This document shows, piece after piece, positions 31,501 to 35,838 of a stretch of 64,000 bases of DNA (position 1 is the stretch's first letter; each line of letters begins with the position of its first letter). The DNA is from Heligmosomoides polygyrus polygyrus (Eukaryota > Nematoda > Chromadorea > Rhabditida > Heligmosomidae), in NCBI GenBank assembly GCA_947396885.1, contig OX377202.1:83370408-83434407 (forward strand), read 5' to 3'. The notes beneath the pieces are model-generated. The model saw only the letters and a list, made by a program, of their open reading frames with translations, was not told where the DNA came from and did no database searches. Both the position numbers and the translations under genes were made by a program.

Positions 31501-33586
31501 GTATAAGAGGACTGTCGACGACGTTAGCCCTTCGCCCCAAACGCGTCGCACATTCTACTGATAGCCCTGAGCAAGGATGCGCGGAATTTCCGTTTCCGTG
31601 TTCCGAATTCCGGTTTTCGGCCGTTTTGTGTCCTTCCGTTCCGTGTTCCCCCCCCCCCTTTTGAGCCAGAAGACGGAACGGAAATGGTGATCCATCACTC
31701 ATTGATTGTTTTGCACAGCCTTCGTTCACCTCTTGAACTTAAACGAAAGGCTGAGGAAGGAGATTAACTATGCGACGCCTTTGCTGCGATTGTGATCCTT
31801 TAAATCCTGATGTCTAAACAGAAGCCAAATTAGATTCTCTTTTCTTTTCTTGAAACGATGTACTACCGAATAGTATAAGGCCACAAAGGTTTCATGTGTG
31901 TTTGAATCAAGAATGAAATTCCTTATCCGGAGCATGCTTACCTTTTTCCTTAATAATCTTAGGTGTGGACTGGAACACCTAATCTAGATCAGAGCTCTAT
32001 AAACACTCTTAGGTTGCTGCTAACATTGCTTTCCACAGGGGACATTGGACCTATCCTAGCCGGAGGAGGGCATGCAGTGTCTTGCCTCTCCACCCATCCT
32101 TTGAGTTTGGTCTACAGCTTCAACTACTGCCACGCGATACTATTTAGTGTACCCATGCGAACTCAGAAAGTAGGTGTCGTGTTCTGGTGTGCTGAACGCA
32201 ACTGTAACCTTAGCACTGCCCCCCCCCCCATTTGGGATAAATCCGGGGTATTCAATAAGACAGGCTAAGGTCGTCAGTGGCGAAATATCCGGAATCTTAC
32301 TCGTTAGCTGAGTTCATTGCGTTCACAACGTTGACCCCTTATTTACAGCAAGATTTTGCATAAATGATTTGCTGAAGGACATTCCACGTTCGCAAAAAAA
32401 CATCTACCAATGGTTTGCTGCACCAGCAATGTTTGAGAAGTTTCTTAGTAATAAAACGAATACAAGGATTTTTATACTGTTATATGTTGCTGGAAAAGTC
32501 GCCTACTGCCTTGCCCGCTTCCTAAATTAGTTAACGGCAACCAGTTATTACTACCATTATGGAAATATATTTATTTATGAGAAATTAAACGAAGTAGTGA
32601 ATTTTGAGTTATTTCCGTTTCCGTGTTTCGTATTCCGGTTTCCGCCTATTTTTGAGCTCTTCCGTTCCGTATTCCGATTTTCTCGAAAAAATTTCCGCAC
32701 ATCCCTGGTCCTGAGGCAGTTGTTATGTTCCGCCACTTTTCCGAGTGAGCAGACAGTCTACATCACTGATGGGTGGTCCATCTCAACTGTATGACCTGTC
32801 GTCCCGTTGATCACCGAGTCGCTTGAGTGGACGCCAGCAACGTCTGTGTCGTCGGTCTCCATTCGTCCCTGTCGTGTGTCAGAGTGCTCCAATGGATCCT
32901 CCTCGCTCGAGTGATAGGATGATCGTCATATCGTTTCTTCAGGGCTTTCAGAAGAGGTCCAACCAACGCGTTGGAGGGCGTCCTGGTGTTCTCGTGGCAA
33001 GCTGCCGAATTCAGTCAGTGACGGCTCCCGTTCAGCGGATGTCTGCGAAAAGCGTGGTCGGCCGGTTGAGTGGTCGGCCACCTAAATTTCGACTTGTACA
33101 GCGTCTTTAATCTTCGAACGACGACGAAGACCGGTGGTCTAACATCAAAGAAAAATCTGGTGCTATTTCACCGCCATTGAAAGTATGGTGGAAGCCCTAC
33201 ACTAGGCGCTTCCATACTCTAGTCAATACCCCTTTGTTTGTCCGCAAAAATTAGTGGCCGTTTGAAGGTCTTCGCAACAAATACGGAATTAAACAAACAA
33301 CCAGCAACTGTTATCATGAATACGATGACCGCTGAACAGCATTATTAGGAAGCATTGTCGTTGGACTGAGCGATTTCGCTTCATACTAGTGGTTTTCCAA
33401 TAGAGTGGGCCTTAAATGAGACGAGCGATACCGTTAATTGCGCTTTTCAGGAGAGCAACCGCTAGATCCGGCTTTCAGAAGAGAGCATTACCAATTGTCC
33501 CACCAGTATCAATTGATAGTGTTGGCTTTCACTCGAAGTTGACTGCTAGGACGAGTATTACGCGAATACGGTTACCTCAAGACTGA
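1304..33586 (+). CDS. Long single-pass membrane protein with proline-rich ectodomain (model)
   Basis: I do not recognise the family. Fourteen exons bounded by AG...GT can be joined with consistent phase: 1304-1407, 1445-1513, 1560-2517, 5764-5862, 5921-6021, 9144-9166, 9236-9334, 17042-17146, 17346-17387, 18240-18302, 20693-20746, 24537-24589, 25389-25427 and 33451-33586 (TGA stop). The product is about 647 residues plus a missing N-terminus. It has a cysteine-poor N-terminal region, about 19 nine-residue Pro repeats, a Thr/Ser-rich stalk, one membrane segment followed by RRQR, and a Lys/Ser-rich cytoplasmic tail. The order fits a type I surface protein. Introns hold Tc1, mariner, RTE, CR1 and SINE copies. 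Weak points are the join at 2517/5764, which skips an in-frame TAG at 2519-2521, the 23-base exon, and the last exon: a good donor just after its stop (ATG/GTGAGT near 33588) leaves room for further exons. The gene could instead be two genes. Confidence 0.45.
1560..2521 (+). CDS. Proline-rich repeat exon with Thr/Ser stalk
   Basis: The exon opens after a strong acceptor (TTTTTTTCAG at 1550-1559) and stays open for 319 codons to TAG at 2519-2521. After a short FTVVLLRQRR lead comes an irregular PPPPKAP region, then about 19 copies of a nine-residue unit, PPPKPAPK followed by P or T. A Thr-rich, likely O-glycosylated stretch ends in TEESDE. This composition is typical of secreted or cell-surface linker regions. 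Either the protein ends at the TAG, or the exon is spliced at GA|GTAG (2517) to the membrane-segment exon at 5764, restoring GAG. The second reading gives phase-correct continuity. Reverse-strand and +1 open frames here are shadows of the repeat. Confidence 0.7.
1830..2322 (+). repeat. 27-bp tandem repeat (coding minisatellite)
   Basis: About 19 direct copies of a 27-bp unit (CCTCCTCCAAAGCCTGCTCC plus TAAAMCA) encode PPPKPAPK[P/T]. Variants such as PPPNPTSKP and SPPNPTPKP recur at spaced positions, suggesting higher-order duplication of groups of units. Every copy keeps the reading frame, which argues for selection on the protein. Confidence 0.9.
2560..2935. mobile_element. MITE, TTA-target group (PIF/Harbinger-like), intronic
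   Basis: The ends are imperfect inverted repeats: GGACCCGTTTATACTACCAT on the left against GGCCCCGTTCATAGTCCCAT read from the right. TTA flanks both sides (2557-2559 and 2936-2938). It has no coding capacity. It belongs to the same group as the elements at 6609, 15591, 40797, 44998, 45194, 47006 and 60315. The superfamily assignment rests on the 3-bp TWA target and the GGSCCTG-type termini. Confidence 0.65.
2940..3386. other. Intronic stretch, nothing recognised
   Basis: This lies between the proline-rich exon and a mariner relic. The short open frames on both strands lack splice context and resemble no family I know. Confidence 0.4.
3387..4204 (+). mobile_element. mariner-family element, internally deleted
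   Basis: The inverted ends TAGGGAGGGCCAAAAGTATT (3387 onward) and TAGGGTGGGCCAAAAGTAAT (reverse of the right end at 4204) sit at TA dinucleotides. The forward frame near 3835-4105 reads LFDNAAPHRTK, then the hallmark HPPYSPDISPRDYHYFLSLQ of mariner transposases. This is the region around the second and third acidic catalytic residues. The N-terminal helix-turn-helix part is missing or unreadable, frames are broken, and the length (about 0.8 kb) is well below the usual 1.3 kb. It is dead but datable. Confidence 0.8.
4361..5511. mobile_element. mariner-type element bounded by 'GCAAAAGTAATTGC' ends
   Basis: The left end TAGGTTTTTGCAAAAGTAAT and the right end (reverse) TAGGTTGCAAAAGTAATTGC are inverted repeats at TA targets. 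These ends are of the mariner/cecropia-like type. At 1.15 kb the size fits a mariner, but I could not read a convincing transposase on either strand. The open frames inside (4592-4852, 5032-5382) may be heavily decayed remnants or unrelated. Confidence 0.55.
5764..6021 (+). CDS. Membrane-segment exon pair
   Basis: Exon 5764-5862 (GG|GTAAGA donor) joins exon 5921-6021 (ATTTTTCAG acceptor) with the split codon GG|C. It reads HIGGLGDDTVSRPEVKRKSP, then SSNAG, then the hydrophobic run LYIGIGVGIFALLSIGLVVL followed by AIVLVRRQRAIKK. About 24 non-polar residues followed by Arg/Lys form a classical type I membrane anchor with a stop-transfer. The upstream acceptor (TTTTTAAG) is weaker than the nematode consensus. 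The exons continue in phase to 9144. Confidence 0.6.
6609..6742. mobile_element. MITE, TTA-target group
   Basis: This 134-bp GC-rich palindrome starts GGCCTTTGTCATACCATCGC and ends with its near-perfect inverse. It is flanked by TTA at 6606-6608 and 6743-6745. An inner hairpin (ATATCATTAGGC type) adds to the fold. It lies in a large intron of the membrane-protein model. Confidence 0.85.
6746..7190. repeat. Degenerate GC-rich inverted repeat
   Basis: The segment carries opposed copies of related words. GAGGTACACCCGCCCCTGCT near 6791 is mirrored by AGGGGCGGGTGTACCACCTG near 7119. CCACAGAGTTCTGTGGCAGC near 6901 is mirrored by GCCGCAGAACTCTGTGGAGG near 7015. This suggests a fold-back element of about 350 bp centred near 6960. 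No coding exon is seen. Confidence 0.6.
7195..7480 (-). repeat. tRNA-derived SINE-like repeat, diverged copy
   Basis: This is similar to 25935-26165, 27358-27605 and 54045-54370. Shared words include GCGGAGTGCGCCACGTAATC, GGTGAAGGCTTGGTTGG and GGACCCGAACAAAGAAC. The last corresponds to the B-box end on the reverse strand. Head and tail are eroded. Confidence 0.6.
7481..8439. other. Intronic stretch, nothing recognised
   Basis: Short open frames without splice context; no transposon ends or RNA gene could be recognised. Confidence 0.4.
8440..8628. mobile_element. Short MITE with GTRGCCGTATTCAYG ends
   Basis: The left end GTGGCCGTATTCACG and the reversed right end GTAGCCGTATTCATG form a 15-bp inverted repeat bounding about 190 bp. 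The left half also has a GAACGTTCCCGGGAACGTTC palindrome. No open frame is credible. Confidence 0.6.
8861..8906. repeat. Perfect 19-bp hairpin
   Basis: CATGACGAGGTGCGCCTGC at 8861-8879 is followed after eight bases by its exact inverse at 8888-8906. The arms are GC-rich and would form a very stable stem. Confidence 0.9.
9144..9334 (+). CDS. Lysine-rich juxtamembrane tail exons
   Basis: A 23-base exon (9144-9166, acceptor TCTTTTTCAG, donor GTG|GTGAGC) reads KQKKTIV. Exon 9236-9334 (acceptor AGTTTCAG, donor GTG|GTGAGC) reads KKQPRKMESANIYATKFNYG and ends in LDAKLRGPV. The phases match the membrane exon (A|AG) and the next tail exon. The basic stretch directly inside a membrane anchor is what a cytoplasmic juxtamembrane region looks like. 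Confidence 0.5.
9497..9905 (-). mobile_element. RTE-type LINE, internally deleted copy
   Basis: Read on the minus strand, 9905-9770 matches the 5' region of the RTE copy at 12930 (the complement encodes an FASARRLPRTP string in both). 9640-9497 reads VRKIGLNKVVPEKKSEERPK, then RFLDTLNVDPKDAAVHADQA, which is the RTE C-terminal region (compare 16080-16250). The endonuclease and reverse transcriptase between them are gone. A tRNA-like repeat arm (9661-9692) lies at the deletion joint. Confidence 0.75.
9910..10735. other. Intronic stretch; minus-strand open frame of doubtful status
   Basis: There is a G-run at 9930-9940. A 127-codon minus-strand frame (10077-10460) has no recognisable domain, no good splice context and mixed composition, so I do not call it. 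Nothing else stands out. Confidence 0.35.
10736..11746 (+). mobile_element. Tc1-family transposon relic
   Basis: The ends TAGGTCGACTTGAATTTT and, reversed, TAGGTCCGCCTAGAAAAG are inverted at TA targets. Forward frames give an N-terminal helix-turn-helix-like stretch near 10850 (LSIYQLDALHADGLPNRMIT). Near 11440 they give QDNTPIKVDHRV, and near 11500 LEWTSCSLNLPPIENVWRFS, the Tc1 signatures 'QQDNAP' and 'SPDLNPIENVW'. Several stops and shifts mark it as inactive. Confidence 0.8.
13601..13666 (+). pseudogene. tRNA-Gly(GCC) relic
   Basis: The anticodon arm CTCGC-CTGCCAC-GCGGG has anticodon GCC. The T arm CCGGG-TTCGATT-CCCGG and the 3' acceptor half CCGATGCA are intact. The first four acceptor bases are wrong: CGTA sits where GCAT is needed, so the match starts at about tRNA position 5. 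One base of the D arm is deleted. CCA follows directly in the DNA. It cannot fold as a normal tRNA and marks the left edge of a foreign insertion in the LINE. Confidence 0.8.
13667..14195. other. Foreign insert in the RTE LINE
   Basis: This unidentified DNA follows the tRNA-Gly relic: an AT-rich first half with tandem CCTAACCTAACCT-like words and a GC-rich second half. It replaces the LINE's endonuclease C-terminal portion. It may be a tRNA-headed SINE body or a separate insertion. No coding exon is seen. Confidence 0.45.
15591..15949. mobile_element. MITE inserted in the RTE LINE, exact TTA duplication
   Basis: The element starts GGCCTATGTCATACCATCGC and ends with the inverse of GGCCTATGTCATACC. 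TTA stands on both sides (15588-15590 and 15950-15952). Removing it with one TTA restores the LINE frame across the site (reading TRLRIMET), so target, insertion and empty site can all be read. Confidence 0.95.
16330..17041. other. Intronic stretch with an ambiguous open region
   Basis: 16550-16800 is AT-rich with no feature. From 16873 to 17041 the frame of the next exon stays open back to an acceptor at TTCGCAG (16867-16873), reading ISVGEICKAFGELSACRGLH. That acceptor would give a phase that does not fit the preceding exon, so the shorter exon starting at 17042 was preferred. Confidence 0.4.
17042..17387 (+). CDS. Acidic tail exons
   Basis: Exon 17042-17146 (acceptor TTCTTCAG, donor AAC|GTGAGT) reads KHACDDEHTTSLHTIQFDNN, then LNEIVDIGSQIEIVN. 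Exon 17346-17387 (acceptor AATTTCAG, donor AAG|GTAAAT) reads ERASTVTTEQDDDK. Both are phase 0 at each end. The two are 199 bases apart and surely belong together; their link to 9334 across a 7.7-kb intron rests on phase alone. Confidence 0.5.
18240..18302 (+). CDS. Basic tail exon (21 codons)
   Basis: Acceptor ATCAATTTCAG, donor AAG|GTGGTT; phase 0 at both ends. It reads KPSKHMSVMQSLKQSLMIRK then K, a basic Ser-rich stretch with an SxxxS pattern. The composition matches the exons on either side in the model. Confidence 0.5.
18706..19730. mobile_element. Large fold-back element
   Basis: The left arm (about 18706-19050) is repeated in reverse at about 19400-19730. The outer words GGGCGATCGCGGACTAGTTG and, inverted, CGGGATCGCCCTTCGCGATG pair. 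The inner words ATGTGCACAACTTTACCAGA and CGGAGTACCTCAAGTATGTC recur as inverses near 19590 and 19460. Arms are about 330 bp with mismatches and the spacer about 350 bp. I see no transposase. Confidence 0.8.
19801..20478. mobile_element. mariner-derived long palindrome (fold-back MITE)
   Basis: The ends TAGGTTGTCCCATAAGTCCC and the inverse at 20461-20478 (GACTTATGGGACAATCTA) are mariner-type termini at TA. The arms extend inward to about 20095 and 20195 almost without a break, including GGAAGACAATGTTCTGTACT. That gives about 290-bp arms around a 100-bp loop. There is no transposase; the open frame at 20271-20666 is a shadow of the right arm. Confidence 0.9.
20693..20746 (+). CDS. Basic tail exon (18 codons)
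   Basis: Acceptor CGCTTTCAG, donor AAG|GTAAGA; phase 0 at both ends. It reads ADGKSVRPVKGAQKSPEK. The consensus donor and acceptor and the clean Lys/Ser/Pro content make this a good exon candidate, continuous in style with 18240-18302 and 24537-24589. Confidence 0.55.
20850..23210. other. Long intron, mostly unannotated
   Basis: The segment at 21230-21400 resembles 32050-32200 (shared CGGAGGAGGGCATGCRRTGT and CATGCGAACTCARRAA words), so it is part of a dispersed repeat, perhaps LINE-derived. The remainder shows no exon with proper splice context and no transposon ends. Confidence 0.4.
23218..24150 (+). mobile_element. CR1/Jockey-type LINE, 3' reverse transcriptase fragment
   Basis: The forward frames read CADDIKIYKCTKGMDDVSDL, then PLSAGKNMCMVIGPKVETSV, then VGDLGFTTNANLNFSSYYK, and later VYVRAILGFGMTVW and FLESVQNSSTRKLYLR. 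This is the order of the palm-to-thumb and C-terminal region of CR1-like LINEs. The catalytic YADD has become CADD (23374-23385). Stops and shifts separate the pieces, and the 5' end is missing. Confidence 0.85.
24537..24589 (+). CDS. Pro/Ala tail exon
   Basis: Acceptor TAGTTTCAG, donor AAAAAG|GTAGGC; enters in phase 0 and leaves in phase 2. It reads QALLKPSPVAAAPLASK. The phase-2 exit is matched by the next candidate at 25389 (AG|A gives Arg). Confidence 0.5.
25389..25427 (+). CDS. Short basic tail exon
   Basis: Acceptor CCATTCCTAG, donor AAGG|GTAACT. It reads RQTALQSKIKDQKG when joined to 24589 and leaves in phase 2, which fits the acceptor at 33450 (GG|G). Small size and a non-CAG acceptor make it less certain than its neighbours. 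Confidence 0.4.
25598..25785. repeat. tRNA-like palindrome, copy 1
   Basis: Arms of about 78 bases (25601-25680 and 25702-25780) are inverses. Each contains a tRNA-like 3' half: GTGCGGGTTCAAGCCCCGCC with a B-box-like GGTTCAAGCCC, ending in TGGCGC. The loop holds GGTGGTATAATGGTGTCGAG, an A-box-like motif. Outside the arms sits the family word GTTTTGATCGCAACAAA. A related pair occurs at 52563-52881 and a single arm at 9661-9692. Confidence 0.8.
25935..26165 (-). repeat. tRNA-derived SINE, 5'-truncated copy
   Basis: The minus-strand body resembles 54045-54370: AAAGGATAAAG tail side, GGTGCGCCATACATTCTACT, and GGAGGGATGGAAGGCTTGGT. The head with the Pol III boxes is missing after about 26160. Inserted in an intron. 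Confidence 0.7.
26646..26768. mobile_element. MITE, GGATTCATCAACGACTTACAG family
   Basis: The left end GGCCGGAATCATCAACGACT and the right end, its inverse with one change, bound 123 bp. CCAG stands on both sides and may be the target duplication. Two other copies are at 56443-56546 and 62962-63128. Confidence 0.8.
27358..27605 (-). repeat. tRNA-derived SINE copy
   Basis: On the minus strand a B-box-like GGTTCAAATTTCT lies near 27560 and the body runs down to a GGATAAAGG-bearing tail at 27358. Same family as 54045-54370. Confidence 0.65.
27802..28180. mobile_element. TIR element with tRNA-like core
   Basis: CAAGGAGAGCCTCCAAAGTG at 27802 and its 32-base inverse at 28149-28180 bound about 380 bp. 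Inside, 27980-28050 has GTAGTGGTAGTG and GGGTTCGATTGCC, spaced like the A and B boxes of a tRNA-derived promoter. The right arm directly abuts the fold-back element at 28182. Confidence 0.65.
28182..28468. mobile_element. Fold-back MITE
   Basis: Nearly complete palindrome: AACCGTCAAC, GTTGGTTAGTAAC, GAAAGGGTTTGAAACCGT, GAAAGCGTTTGGAACCGAGC and GGCCACGCCCCC on the left are mirrored in order on the right. Arms are about 130 bp around a short loop. No coding capacity. Confidence 0.85.
28660..28845 (+). mobile_element. 3' end of an RTE/BovB-like LINE (tandem remnant)
   Basis: This resembles 31225-31405, the 3' end of the adjacent LINE: CGAGACGGTCCTGAAAGAAA, GGATCCATTGGACCACAGTG and the terminal AGGTCAAATACG. 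So a 3' remnant of one LINE copy lies directly upstream of another. Confidence 0.7.
28846..31395 (+). mobile_element. RTE/BovB-like LINE
   Basis: Endonuclease C-terminal half: FYKVIVGDCNAKIGSRRSPE at about 28950, with SDHRLVRARFRFS near 29245, the conserved SDH of AP endonucleases. Reverse transcriptase: KKRTAPGPDRIRPEHLKNLP at about 29878, GNYRPICLLSVVYKLFIRVI, LTFIDLKKTFDSVE and the catalytic FADD at 30553-30564. The C-terminal region runs VAQRGIERTMLGVTRITQVR to EQVDDQRDDR with TGA near 31386. Frames shift several times. The first part of the endonuclease is missing. Confidence 0.9.
31572..32707. mobile_element. hAT-like non-autonomous element (1.1 kb)
   Basis: The ends CAAGGATGCGCGGAA and, reversed, CAGGGATGTGCGGAAATTTT are inverted. 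They are followed inward on both sides by TTTCCGTTTCCGTGTTYCG words. Eight-base flanks GCCCTGAG and GTCCTGAG (31564-31571, 32708-32715) match at seven of eight positions, as a hAT target duplication would after one mutation. The interior contains a dispersed repeat (32050-32200) but no transposase. Confidence 0.75.
32740..33115 (-). mobile_element. RTE/BovB-like LINE, 3' fragment, reversed
   Basis: The plus strand is the inverse of 31060-31390: it carries CACCTAAATTTCGACTTGTA at its far end, CAACCAACGCGTTGGAGGGC, and TCGTCCCGTTGATCACCGAG. It therefore encodes the LINE C-terminal region on the minus strand. This is a third copy within 4.5 kb. Confidence 0.8.
33451..33586 (+). CDS. Putative last exon of the membrane-protein model
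   Basis: Acceptor GCGCTTTTCAG; phase 1-base completion GG|G. It reads RATARSGFQKRALPIVPPVS, then IDSVGFHSKLTARTSITRIR, then LPQD and TGA at 33584-33586. Basic and Ser/Thr-rich like the rest of the tail. An alternative splices out 33501-33544 (CCA|GTATCA to GCTAG), continues DEYYANTVTSRLM and leaves by ATG|GTGAGT at 33587; the gene would then run further. Confidence 0.45.
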
Positions 33587-34973
33587 TGGTGAGTGCGATA
33601 AAAACCGATCAATCGATCAGTACCGCTTGTATTGATCGGCTTCACAATAACACTATACGACCTCATGTTCGCTATCAACTATTTTGGATTTGACCCCGAG
33701 TACTCCGTTCAACGGACATGCTTTTTCAATAGTATTTTATTAAAAAATTTAACCTTGGCTATCAACTGACCAATATCAGCGATCACTTACGCACCAAACT
33801 ATCCAGTGGTCAGCCTAACTGCTGGTTTACAGATGAGTTGAGAACATCGCAGCACTTTATCAGACAACCTTGCCACAAGCGACAGCTGCCACACCACGCA
33901 GGCTTAAGATCCATACCAAGGGTGTGCGTTAATTTTTTTCCGGTAAATTTTTAACGGCTATTTCATAACGGAATTTTTTTGGCGTTAAATTCGGTAAATT
34001 CGTTAAATAAGACTTCCCTCGCGTTACCTGTGTTCTAGAATGTAAAAAGCTAGATCATTTTCTTTATTGATTCTTCGACTTCATCTACATACAATACCGC
34101 TCAAATTCTTTGCAAAAAGACGCTTTGCGACGGATTAATCCACCACAAAGCGTCGCATTGCCGTAACTCTTTTCAAAGTTACTTGTTTAAAATCTAATTA
34201 ACACCATTAGAAACCCCGTCTCATTTTTTATCCAGCGATCTGAACACCGTCTAAAACGATTGCACAGTGACCTAGTTATGAAGCTTTTGCTTCCTCGGCT
34301 CCGTTAATTGATTTACGACCCCTCCGAGATCCCCTGTGGAATGTCCTTAAGGCTTTCCGTTGACGAGGTTCATCGAAACTCAGAAATCCTCCATTGTTTC
34401 AGTAGATTTGTATTTGTCACGCATCAGGTGTCACTGTGGTATTAAATAATGCTAAATTTGAATAACATAGGCCCGATTTCAGATAAGCGCAAACGCGCGG
34501 AAACCTAATATTCAGTTAAGAATTACCCAACTAGTAGCCTGCTACAGAAGACAGTATTCTACTATTCCATTGTGGGAGCGATGGTCTTTGAAAAAAATGT
34601 AGAACGGCTTTGAGAAATGAACAGAAATGACTAGATTTTCTTTTTTCCAACAAGGGATTGGTGCAGTCTCAATATGCGGCGTAGTATTTCTCCTATCTTT
34701 GAACTTCGGTTGCTGCTGTACAGGGTAGGTGCGAAGGCCGTGTTTTTTTTGTGGTCTACAGTAGACCACAAGCACATTCGAATCTGAAAAGAACGAAAAG
34801 ATTTTGGCCGTTCAAAGTAGATTTCTATGCGCCAAAGTTTGACGAAAACAACAGAAAATTTCGTTCCAGTCGCTTACCTCTTAATGGATGAGTTTATTCG
34901 AAAAACCAACTGGACAGCATTTCTCAGCTCGTTGCGAGCTTTCCACAGATGTAATATTGTCCGTATTCGAACT

Positions 34974-35173
34974 NNNNNNNNNNNNNNNNNNNNNNNNNNN
35001 NNNNNNNNNNNNNNNNNNNNNNNNNNNNNNNNNNNNNNNNNNNNNNNNNNNNNNNNNNNNNNNNNNNNNNNNNNNNNNNNNNNNNNNNNNNNNNNNNNNN
35101 NNNNNNNNNNNNNNNNNNNNNNNNNNNNNNNNNNNNNNNNNNNNNNNNNNNNNNNNNNNNNNNNNNNNNNNNN
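34974..35173. other. Assembly gap (200 N)
   Basis: Exactly 200 unknown bases, so the true length is probably not known. It lies inside the hAT-like element, just before an AATA microsatellite at 35204-35238. Confidence 0.99.
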
Positions 35174-35203
35174 TTCCCGTACGAGCACGTCTCTCGCGAC
35201 GTA

Positions 35204-35238
35204 ACAAATAAATAAATAAATAAATAAATAAATAAATA
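35204..35238. repeat. (AATA)n microsatellite
   Basis: About eight AATA units next to the gap; a likely reason for the assembly break. Confidence 0.9.
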
Positions 35239-35838
35239 TAGAACTCAAACACGAGAAGCGGTTTAGGAAGTCCAAAAAACATGAAACGACGGCAGAGGAA
35301 AGTGGGGGTGGGGCAAATAAATAACTTGGTGAAGGAGCAAGAAAAATGCCAACAATTCTCGAAATATGAGAAAGATATTACTGCCTATTTTTACTCATTC
35401 AAGTAAGTAGAGAGCCTACTCGGTAACGCAACGACACTGCAAAGCTTATCCAAAAATTCTTCTGAAACGCATTTATACGAAGAAAAAGCATAAATTTCAA
35501 AAATGGTACGTAAAATGTCGTTAATGCAATTTAACTGCAATTCTCGTCGTTAAATTTCGTTAAAAAAATTTAACGAAAAATGCCGGTACAACGGGTAAAT
35601 CAGTAAATCGTTAATCGTTAAACGCACACCCCTGACCCATACCTCTACTATTATTTCAGTGCAGCGTCGATCACACAGTTAGAGTGAGTCCACATTTTCG
35701 CTGTGTTAAGCGACTTTCCTTACTTCTATTAGAAAGACACTATTTATTCACACGCAGAAATAACAACCCGAGACAACTCGTGGTATGAGGAACACCGAAA
35801 GAGATCAGTCAGTCAGTTGACTATAGTCAATGTGACAA

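Larger units (their letters stand above)
33918..35635. mobile_element. hAT-like non-autonomous element (1.7 kb) with assembly gap
   Basis: The left end AAGGGTGTGCGTTAA and the reversed right end TCAGGGGTGTGCGTTTAACG are inverted. The inner parts are rich in TTAACG words on both sides. The flanks TCCATACC (33910-33917) and CCCATACC (35636-35643) match in seven of eight positions. The CAGGGGTG-type end and 8-bp flank fit hAT. The N gap hides part of the interior. Confidence 0.75.

Noticed and set aside
34827..35282. Open frames running through the N gap
   Set aside because: They are open only because N codons were translated as X.
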